The notes beneath the pieces were generated by a model that worked only from the letters and a program-made list of their open reading frames with translations, searched no databases and was not told the DNA's origin. Shown here one piece after another: positions 1 through 4,953 of a stretch of 5,838 nucleotides of DNA (positions within the stretch are counted from its first letter, which is position 1; each line of letters opens with the position of its first letter). The DNA comes from Armatimonadota bacterium. Its GTDB lineage: Bacteria > Armatimonadota > SYMT01. The translations under genes were made by a program, and so were the position numbers. Location: NCBI GenBank assembly GCA_020696885.1, contig JAJFMS010000265.1:1-5838 (forward strand), read 5' to 3'.

Positions 1-75
1 ATGGACGATGAGGCTCACCGGTATAAGGTCCGCGAGCTGCTGCGGCAGTCGATGGGGCACCGCCTGATCCGCTAA
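1..75 (+). CDS. 3' end of an upstream gene, or a 24-codon mini-ORF; unrecognised
   Basis: Frame 1 is open from the first base to a TAA at 73-75 and gives 24 residues, rich in Arg, His and Leu and ending ELLRQSMGHRLIR. The first codon happens to be ATG, so it could be a complete tiny ORF, but no upstream sequence is available to look for a ribosome binding site. The helix-like, charged composition more resembles the C-terminus of a longer protein. No family can be assigned from so few residues. It is on the same strand as the 825-aa gene that starts 202 nt downstream. That gap contains stem-loops, so co-transcription is uncertain. Confidence 0.4.
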   Translation: MDDEAHRYKVRELLRQSMGHRLIR

Positions 76-158
76 CGAGCCTCGTGTGGGCGGCGGCGTT
101 CCGGCAGCCAGGGGGAGAACTCGCAAGGTCTGGTTCCTGTGGCCCGGTATGTATGGAG

Positions 159-239
159 TGCAGAGCTTCCAAGCTCTGCAGCGGTACCTCCGCTTTCGAC
201 AGGATTGCGTGTGACCAACGCGCCGGTCCGGTGTCACAC
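159..239. repeat. Cluster of three stem-loops in the leader region upstream of the DUF1549/DUF1553 gene
   Basis: The 76-277 interval contains no credible gene. Within it, 159-168 and 171-180 form a perfect 10-bp palindrome (core gcagagctt / aagctctgc) around a 2-nt centre. It is followed directly by a short gcgg/ccgc stem (181-184 with 190-193). A third stem pairs gtgtgac at 209-215 with gtcacac at 233-239 around a 17-nt loop. No run of T follows any of them, so a classical intrinsic terminator is not supported. The arrangement resembles dispersed extragenic palindromic (REP-like) elements, or it could be a structured 5' leader or cruciform site. The pairings are seen directly; any role is inference. 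Confidence 0.55.
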
Positions 240-277
240 CAGACCGCTGGCCGTCTCCACCCCGAGCTCGAACCCCG

Positions 278-2755
278 ATGATCGACCCACGCCTCCGCAC
301 CTGGTTTCTGGGCTCCGCCCTCCTGGCGCTCTCCGTCGGCGGCGCCGTCTCCGCGGCCGCGCCGGCGCCGGCGAAGGTCGACTTCACGCGAGATGTGCTC
401 CCGGTGCTCCGGGCGAAGTGCTTCGCCTGCCACGGCGGCGGGCACTCCCAGGGCGGGCTCCGGCTCGACAGCCGTGAGGAAGGCGTGCGAGGCGGGGACT
501 CCGGCGCCGCCGTGAAGCCGGGACACGCCTCGGAAAGCCTGCTGCTCCGCCTCGTCTCCGGCGCCGACCCCAAGCGGGTGATGCCGCCCGCCGGCCCCCG
601 GCTCACCGCGGCGCAGGTGAAGCTCCTCCGCGACTGGATCGACCAGGGCGCCTCCTGGGGCGCAACAGGCGGAGAGCGGAAAGCGCAGGATCACTGGGCG
701 TTCAAGCCGGTTCGCCGGCCGGACGTCCCCTCCGTGCGGACAAAAGGCGCGGTGGTCCGCAACCCGATCGACGCGTTCATCCTGGCGCGGCTGGAGAAAG
801 AACAGCTTCGCCCCTCCCCGGAAGCCGACCGGATCACGCTGATCCGGCGCCTCAGCCTGGACCTCCTCGGGCTGCCACCCACGCCGGAGGAGGTGGAGAC
901 GTTTCTTCAGGAATGCGCCGCAGAAGCCTCTTCTCCGAACACCAAACACCGAACACCGAACACCGAACACGCTTACGAGCGGCTCGTCGATCGCTTGCTG
1001 GCCTCGCCGCATTTCGGGGAGCGCTGGGGGCGCCATTGGCTGGACCTGGCGCGCTATGCGGATAGCGACGGCTATGAGAAGGACCTGCCCCGCCCCTATG
1101 CCTACTACTACCGCGACTGGGTGATCGACGCGATCAACCGGGACCTGCCGTTCGACCAGTTCACCGTGGACCAACTGGCGGGGGACCTACTCGTAGGCGA
1201 AGCGCTGCGCAGCGGAGACGGAAAGCCTCCCGCCATCCCCACTCTCGACACGGTGCCGGAGAATCTCCGGTCGAAGCTGCTGGCTACCGGGTTCCATCGC
1301 AACACCCTCAAGAACCGGGAGGGAGGGGTGGACCAGGAAGAGGACCGCGTGAAAGTGACGGTGGACCGGGCCAACACCACCGGCGCGGTGTGGCTGGGAC
1401 TCACCGTGGGCTGCGCCCAGTGCCACAGCCATAAGTACGATCCGATCACGCAGCGGGAGTACTACGGGCTCTACGCCTTCTTCAACTCCGCACGCGAGGT
1501 GGACGTACCGGCCACCGCTCCTGCCGCCAAGCCTTCGAAGGCGGCCGTGCCGCAGGTCCCGACGCTGGCGGAGAACCCGAAGCCGTCCCAGACCCACATC
1601 CTGATCCGCGGCGACTTCCTCCGCCCGGGCGATCCGGTGCAGCCGCACGTGCCCGCGGTGCTTCCGGGTCTCGGAAGCGCGGAGGCTCCCAGCCGCCTCG
1701 CCCTTGCGCGCTGGCTGGTGGATCCCCGGAACCCGCTCACCCCGCGCGTCACCGTCAACCGGATCTGGCAGAACCTCTTCGGCCAGGGACTCGTCACCAC
1801 CCCCGACGATTTCGGCATCCGCGGCGCCCGGCCCTCGCACCCCGAGCTACTGGACTGGCTGGCGAGCAGTTTCGCCGGGGAAAATGAAGCGCTGCGCGCG
1901 GGAAATGAGGCGCTGCGCGCGGGAAATGGAAAAATGGGGAAACGGAGAACTGGGGGGGAGCGGGTTTCCATTTCCTCATTTCCTCATTTCCCCGTTTCCT
2001 CAAGAGTGGGTCTGGGCTGGTCCCTGAAATCCCTGATCCGGCTGATCGTCACCAGTGCCACGTACCGCCAGTCGTCGCAGAGCCGGCGGGACCTGGACGA
2101 GCACGATCCTCGCAACGTGCTGCTGGCGCGCCAGAGCCGGTTCCGGCCCGAGGCGGAGATCGTGCGGGACCTGTATCTCGCGGCGAGCGGTTTGCTCAGC
2201 CCCAAGGTGGGCGGCCCGAGCATCCGGCCACCGCTGCCGGGCGACATCGCCGCCCTGGGCTATGCCGGCTCCGTGAAACGGCAGGAGACCACCGGGCCGG
2301 ACCGGTACCGCCGTGGGATGTACATCTTCTTCCAGCGCACCGTGCCCTACCCGCAGCTCGTGGAGTTCGACGCTCCGGACGGCAACAACTCTTGCACCCG
2401 GCGGGAGCGCTCCAACACCCCGCTCCAGGCGCTGACGCTGCTGAACGACCCGGTGTTCGTGGAGTGCGCCCAGGGGCTGGGCCGGCGCCTGGCCCAGAAC
2501 CCGGACCACTCCCCCGAAGCTCGCATCCGACAGGCGTTCCGGCTCACCGTCTCCCGCGAGCCTACGGCGGCGGAGGTGGCCCGGTTGAAGCGGCTCCACA
2601 CGGAGATGCTGGCGCTCTGCCGCGCGAACGGTGCCTCCGCCGCGAAACTCGCCGGTAAGGACCTCCCGGCGGGCCTCGATCCCGCGGAGACCGCCGCCTG
2701 GGTGATGGTGGCGCGGACCGTACTGAACCTGGACGAGTTCATCACCCGAGAGTAG
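278..2755 (+). CDS. Exported PSCyt1-DUF1549-DUF1553 cytochrome-type protein
   Basis: This 825-aa protein belongs to the multidomain family abundant in Planctomycetota and Verrucomicrobiota. An N-terminal signal peptide (basic residues near 5-7, hydrophobic 9-26, possible cleavage after VSA or AAA) supports the ATG at 278 although no strong Shine-Dalgarno is visible. A PSCyt1 haem region (about 34-125) has the CFACH motif at 48-52 and VMPPAG near 101-106 as a possible Met ligand. DUF1549 (about 163-405) carries a second CxxCH, CAQCH at 379-383, in the typical GCAQCHSHKYDPI context. DUF1553 spans about 471-810 and includes RVTVNRIWQNLFGQGLV, TSATYRQSS and SNTPLQALTLLNDPVF. The linker between the two DUF regions is short and no LamG-type domain is visible. 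Two low-complexity inserts (about 218-231 and 534-578) derive from DNA repeats. The likely role is periplasmic haem-containing redox or polymer degradation; this is unproven for the family. Family assignment is firm, function is not. Confidence 0.93.
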   Translation: MIDPRLRTWFLGSALLALSVGGAVSAAAPAPAKVDFTRDVLPVLRAKCFACHGGGHSQGGLRLDSREEGVRGGDSGAAVKPGHASESLLLRLVSGADPKRVMPPAGPRLTAAQVKLLRDWIDQGASWGATGGERKAQDHWAFKPVRRPDVPSVRTKGAVVRNPIDAFILARLEKEQLRPSPEADRITLIRRLSLDLLGLPPTPEEVETFLQECAAEASSPNTKHRTPNTEHAYERLVDRLLASPHFGERWGRHWLDLARYADSDGYEKDLPRPYAYYYRDWVIDAINRDLPFDQFTVDQLAGDLLVGEALRSGDGKPPAIPTLDTVPENLRSKLLATGFHRNTLKNREGGVDQEEDRVKVTVDRANTTGAVWLGLTVGCAQCHSHKYDPITQREYYGLYAFFNSAREVDVPATAPAAKPSKAAVPQVPTLAENPKPSQTHILIRGDFLRPGDPVQPHVPAVLPGLGSAEAPSRLALARWLVDPRNPLTPRVTVNRIWQNLFGQGLVTTPDDFGIRGARPSHPELLDWLASSFAGENEALRAGNEALRAGNGKMGKRRTGGERVSISSFPHFPVSSRVGLGWSLKSLIRLIVTSATYRQSSQSRRDLDEHDPRNVLLARQSRFRPEAEIVRDLYLAASGLLSPKVGGPSIRPPLPGDIAALGYAGSVKRQETTGPDRYRRGMYIFFQRTVPYPQLVEFDAPDGNNSCTRRERSNTPLQALTLLNDPVFVECAQGLGRRLAQNPDHSPEARIRQAFRLTVSREPTAAEVARLKRLHTEMLALCRANGASAAKLAGKDLPAGLDPAETAAWVMVARTVLNLDEFITRE
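936..970 (+). repeat. In-frame heptamer tandem repeat (CGAACAC x5) inside the DUF1549 region
   Basis: Five consecutive 7-nt units of CGAACAC occupy this stretch; the second unit has one change (CAAACAC). Because 7 is not a multiple of 3 the units are read in all three phases, giving the odd peptide PNTKHRTPNTEH in the 825-aa protein, between EEVETFLQECAAE and the conserved YERLVDRLLASPHFGERWG block. Related proteins usually pass between these blocks with only a few residues, so this looks like inserted repeat DNA tolerated at a surface loop. The period and units are read directly; the insertion interpretation rests on remembered family sequence. Confidence 0.8.
1882..1923 (+). repeat. 21-bp direct tandem repeat encoding NEALRAG x2
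   Basis: Positions 1882-1902 and 1903-1923 are identical except for one base (A1888 against G1909). The 21-nt period equals seven codons and gives NEALRAGNEALRAG in the DUF1553 region of the 825-aa protein. It directly abuts the octamer inverted repeat at 1922-2000, and gggaaatgagg at 1900-1910 can pair perfectly with 1982-1992 of that element. The tandem is therefore probably part of the same inserted block. Confidence 0.8.
1922..2000. repeat. Inverted repeat of octamer arrays inserted in frame in the DUF1553 region
   Basis: The left arm is four degenerate 8-nt units (ggaaatgg, aaaaatgg, ggaaacgg, agaactgg; 1922-1953). After a 15-nt gap come four units of the complementary type, catttcct (1969-2000). 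The arms can fold as a hairpin in several registers, for example ggaaatgg 1922-1929 with ccatttcc 1968-1975. The strand is purine-rich on the left and pyrimidine-rich on the right. With the preceding 21-bp tandem it adds about 45 residues between DWLASSFA and GWSLKSLIRLIVTSATYRQSS, blocks that are normally nearly adjacent in DUF1553 proteins. The reading frame stays open throughout. Confidence 0.75.
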
Positions 2756-2766
2756 GGCGCCGGCGT

Positions 2767-2808
2767 GATGGAGTAATGGAGGGGTGCAGTTCCCTCCATT
2801 ACTCCCAT
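2767..2808. terminator. Stem-loop between convergent genes, possible bidirectional terminator
   Basis: A perfect 13-bp stem pairs gagtaatggaggg (2771-2783) with ccctccattactc (2792-2804) around an 8-nt loop, and can be extended outward with a one-base bulge. It begins 11 nt after the TAG of the 825-aa gene and ends 7 nt before the stop codon of the minus-strand AlkD-like gene, the expected place for a shared terminator. Neither side has a convincing run of T, so Rho-independent termination is not certain. Its arms contain the octamer-like unit TGGAGTAA, related to the array at 3495-3523, so it may instead be a repeat element. Confidence 0.5.
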
Positions 2809-2814
2809 GCGGTG

Positions 2815-3456
2815 TCATTCACGCTTGGCTACTTCGATTCTGACGAACTCTGGAAGATACGACGGCGTACAGTTTTTGGCCACGTGCTCGTCCTTGTAGA
2901 GTCCCAGTGCTTCCCCAAGCTTGATACACCTGGATCGAAATTCAGGCTCGTGAACACCAATCTGGCAAGCACAGAAGTTCATTGCCCATTGAACCTCGGG
3001 CTCAGCCTGAGCCATATCGTTTTCCAGGGAATCAAGCAGGTCTGCACTATTTCCGGGAGGAGCTTGCCCGACCCAGCGCAAGCGAGCCTGGTGATACCAG
3101 AACAAACGACGCAGAATCGGGGACGGATTACTCTCCCACGTCGCGATCAGGGAGGCCAGTTTCTTGTCTTTGGCTAGCTGGTTTGCCAACAGCCAGTCAG
3201 CCAACTGGGTGCGTTCCTCCGCGTCATGCCGCAGCATATCCGAAGCCAGTTGATCGATGACAGTTTCTGCGAGGAGCTTCTTATCGAAGATGAGGGTCGC
3301 GAGAAGGCGGGGGTAGTGTTCCCCGGTTGACCAAAGCTCCATCGCCAGATCGTGGTCTTTCTTGATCTCGGCGCCACGCTTTTTGAGGTCGCCCAGCTTC
3401 AGGTTTCCCTGGGTGATCTCCTCCACAAGTTTCGTTGCTCTTGCCGATAAAGCCAT
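2815..3456 (-). CDS. AlkD-like DNA alkylation repair protein (HEAT-like repeat family)
   Basis: The 213-aa product resembles the DNA alkylation repair family (COG4912, Pfam DNA_alkylation), all-helical HEAT-like proteins that in characterised members remove alkylated bases from DNA. Supporting blocks are LAMELWSTGEHYPRLLATLI (38-57), an ILRRLFWYHQARLRW helix (114-128), VQWAMNFCACQIGVHEPEFR (155-174) and the C-terminal LGEALGLYKDEHVAKNCTPSYLPEFV region (180-205), close to the GLYKDYPVSKGCTSPYAPEW-type ending of one subgroup. The start is ATG at 3456-3454 with GGGGAG 9 nt upstream (3471-3466). The open frame continues upstream but only through repeat DNA and the neighbour's end in another frame. 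A clear WxxxD motif for the catalytic Asp of studied AlkD enzymes is not visible; TQLAD at 83-87 is the nearest candidate. GC is around 50-58% in sampled stretches against about 70% in the 825-aa gene, suggesting acquisition by transfer. It lies 62 nt downstream of the membrane protein gene on the same strand. Confidence 0.82.
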   Translation of the reverse strand: MALSARATKLVEEITQGNLKLGDLKKRGAEIKKDHDLAMELWSTGEHYPRLLATLIFDKKLLAETVIDQLASDMLRHDAEERTQLADWLLANQLAKDKKLASLIATWESNPSPILRRLFWYHQARLRWVGQAPPGNSADLLDSLENDMAQAEPEVQWAMNFCACQIGVHEPEFRSRCIKLGEALGLYKDEHVAKNCTPSYLPEFVRIEVAKRE

Positions 3457-3494
3457 TTTGTCTGTCTCCCCGCGCCCCAGGCAGCGTCGGCCTA

Positions 3495-3525
3495 CCACTC
3501 TACTACTCCACCACTCCACTACCCC
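3495..3525. repeat. Octamer tandem repeat, C(C/T)ACTCCA x3
   Basis: Three consecutive octamers (ccactcta, ctactcca, ccactcca) and a partial fourth (ctacccc) occupy 3495-3525. The reverse complement, TGGAGTRG, matches the units in the stem-loop at 2767-2808 on the far side of the AlkD-like gene. The TAG stop of the upstream membrane protein gene (3521-3519) falls inside the array, so the repeat has invaded or shaped the end of that gene. It fills about half of the 62-nt gap between the two minus-strand genes. Confidence 0.75.
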
Positions 3526-4679
3526 GCGTCCTTCGCGCACTTCAGCTCCCACCCGGTACGGTGCGCGAGGAAGGCGCCGAGCTCGCGGAGGTCCGAAGCG
3601 GTGCCCCGCTGTAGCACCCGGCTGGCGCCGCCCGACCAGAGCAGCAGGCTCCAGGTCTCGTCCCCGTCGCTGTCCGTGGAGACGAGCACTTCCAGGTGAC
3701 CGTGCGGGTAGTTCTTGATCCGCGCGAGCCCGAGACCCCGGTAGGTAATGGTTAGCCGCCCGGGAGCCAGGAGCCACTCTTCCCGGCCAACCAGGAACCA
3801 GAGGGTCAGCGCCAGGAGGGCGAGCCCGATCAGCAGGTGCGGCACCAGGAACAGCTTCTCAGCGGGGCGGGACCAGTTCCCGGCTCCCACCGCGATCACA
3901 CCCACGTTCCAGGGGATCGCGAAGGCGCCGACACAGCCGGCGCCCGCCATCCGGGAGCCAACCCGGGTGTTCACGGAGGTCTCACCGCCCTCCAGGTATC
4001 GCGCCACCAACTGACCCGGCAGTTGGGTCGGCTCCAGCGTGTTCCGGGGCGAGACGGCGGAAAGGGCGTGCCGGGAAACCGCGGAGGCCGGCAACACGCC
4101 GGTTGTGGGATCGGCGTCCGGAACCAGGCAGCGACGGAGCCCCCGGCAGATCTGCGCTCGCTCTTCCGCGGTGCCGAAGCGCGCCAGGGAGAGCTCGCCG
4201 CGGCTCAGCTCGACCACGACCTTCTGCCCGCTGCGATGGAGAGAAACCCGCCGGACCGTCTGCGGGGTCAACACCCGCTCGCGGTTCCACGGCCCGATGC
4301 CCAGCCCGTAGCGGACTTCTGCCGGTCGGAATTGGAGCGTCTCCCGGCCGCCGATCAGGTATGCGATCTCGTGCAGCGCGGAGAGTCCGCCGATGGTCCA
4401 GAAGGCCAGCCAGAACAGGATGAAGAGGCTGCCGGCGCTCGGGAATGAGAAGCCGCTTCCCGCGGGAGGTCCGGGCATCGGCAGCAGCCACGGAACGGGC
4501 AACCCGAGCATCCGCAGCGCAAACAGCTCACCCGTGGCCCAGCCCGCGAGCCAGAACGAGAGGAATGCGATCACGAACCAACGCCCCACCCCATGGGCGC
4601 GGAGGACGATCACGCCCTCCCGGGGCTCCCGGCCGGGGCCGAGATGAGAATCCGAAACACCGCTGGTAATCCTGGTCAT
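3519..4679 (-). CDS. Four-helix membrane protein with two PH-like beta domains; function unknown
   Basis: The product is about 386 aa and I do not recognise a named family. Numbered from the GTG at 4685, hydrophobic segments lie at about 35-57, 86-111, 247-267 and 278-299. Each helix pair is followed by a strand-rich, charged domain of about 75 residues (112-187 and 299-378). The two begin alike: GRETLQFRPAEVRYGLGIG at 113-131 and GREEWLLAPGRLTITYRGLG at 300-319. Both end in a helical segment (TAEERAQICRGLRRCL; TASDLRELGAFLAHRTGW). This suggests an internal duplication of a two-helix plus bacterial PH-like module, a common membrane layout without a defined activity. A 50-residue Pro/Ser/Thr-rich linker (188-240) joins the halves. 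The start is placed at ATG 4679 because GGGAAAGG (4692-4685) lies 5 nt upstream; GTG at 4685 is too close to it. High GC matches the window's other genes except the AlkD-like one. Confidence 0.8.
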   Translation of the reverse strand: MTRITSGVSDSHLGPGREPREGVIVLRAHGVGRWFVIAFLSFWLAGWATGELFALRMLGLPVPWLLPMPGPPAGSGFSFPSAGSLFILFWLAFWTIGGLSALHEIAYLIGGRETLQFRPAEVRYGLGIGPWNRERVLTPQTVRRVSLHRSGQKVVVELSRGELSLARFGTAEERAQICRGLRRCLVPDADPTTGVLPASAVSRHALSAVSPRNTLEPTQLPGQLVARYLEGGETSVNTRVGSRMAGAGCVGAFAIPWNVGVIAVGAGNWSRPAEKLFLVPHLLIGLALLALTLWFLVGREEWLLAPGRLTITYRGLGLARIKNYPHGHLEVLVSTDSDGDETWSLLLWSGGASRVLQRGTASDLRELGAFLAHRTGWELKCAKDAG

Positions 4680-4751
4680 CGCCACCTTTCCCGGCGTCTA
4701 TTCGCCGTCACCCGGATTATGGGAAAGGGAGCGCGTGACTGTAGGGAAGTG

Positions 4752-4776
4752 CGAGCTTCGAGTTTCGAGTTTCGAA
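4752..4776. repeat. Heptamer tandem repeat (CGAGTTT type) in an intergenic region
   Basis: Units cgagctt, cgagttt and cgagttt run in succession from 4752 to 4772, followed by a partial cgaa. The 7-nt period is the same as that of the unrelated CGAACAC array inside the 825-aa gene. It lies in the 274-nt gap (4680-4953) between the DUF1501 gene and the membrane protein gene, both on the minus strand. It is about 70 nt upstream of the latter's start, so it could affect expression, but no promoter can be identified with confidence nearby. Confidence 0.7.
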
Positions 4777-4796
4777 TGAACTGAGCCCGCGACCGA

Positions 4797-4899
4797 ACGG
4801 TTGCCGGAGTCCCGGAGGCATCCGGGCAGCACCCACCGGAAACGGCGACAGTTGGCGGGAAGCCGAGCCCGGATGGCTCCGGGACTCCGCGGCAAACGT
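4797..4899. repeat. Large inverted repeat, about 103 bp (REP/MITE-like)
   Basis: The arm at 4806-4827 (starting ggagtcccgg, ending atccgggc) matches the reverse complement of 4867-4888 at 21 of 22 positions. After a 2-nt bulge (4889-4890) pairing continues outward, acggttgcc at 4797-4805 with ggcaaacgt at 4891-4899, with one mismatch. The loop is 39 nt (4828-4866). Apart from this element and the heptamer repeat at 4752-4776, the 4680-4953 gap shows no gene. Length and symmetry suit a small non-autonomous mobile element or extragenic palindrome. It could also act as a transcription barrier downstream of the DUF1501 gene. No obvious direct duplication of flanking bases was found. Confidence 0.7.
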
Positions 4900-4953
4900 G
4901 CCTGGGCGGCCGCCATGACCCGCGTGGCTGCTCCCCTTTCGCGGGCAACTCCC

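Noticed and set aside
139..477. 112-aa plus-strand open frame overlapping the start of the 825-aa gene
   Set aside because: It runs through the stem-loop region and then out of frame over the signal peptide and haem motif of a well-supported gene.
1187..1840. 217-aa minus-strand open frame
   Set aside because: It lies antisense within the conserved DUF1549/DUF1553 gene and shows only the Arg/Gly/Ala-rich composition expected of a high-GC shadow frame.
936..2000. Short repeats as a CRISPR array
   Set aside because: Units are 7, 8 or 21 nt and contiguous, with no regular unique spacers and no cas genes.
1882..2004. Frameshift or pseudogene in the DUF1553 region
   Set aside because: Conserved DUF1553 sequence on both sides is in the same frame and no stop occurs, so this is an in-frame insertion and not a broken gene.
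2000..2818. 272-aa minus-strand open frame
   Set aside because: It is antisense to the DUF1553 coding region and its product has shadow-type composition with no recognisable domain.
3457..3777. Upstream extension of the AlkD-like gene to a 320-aa frame
   Set aside because: The extra 107 residues are low-complexity, Arg/Gly/Ala-rich and come from the octamer repeat plus an out-of-frame reading of the end of the membrane protein gene. The ATG at 3456 has a good ribosome binding site and begins the family-like sequence.
4715..4725. A -10-like CATAAT on the minus strand upstream of the membrane protein gene
   Set aside because: No matching -35 at suitable spacing, and promoter consensus in this group is uncertain.
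4919..4945. Terminator after the DUF1501 gene (cccgcg/cgcggg stem)
   Set aside because: Only 6 bp around a 15-nt loop and no T-run on the minus strand; too common by chance in GC-rich DNA.
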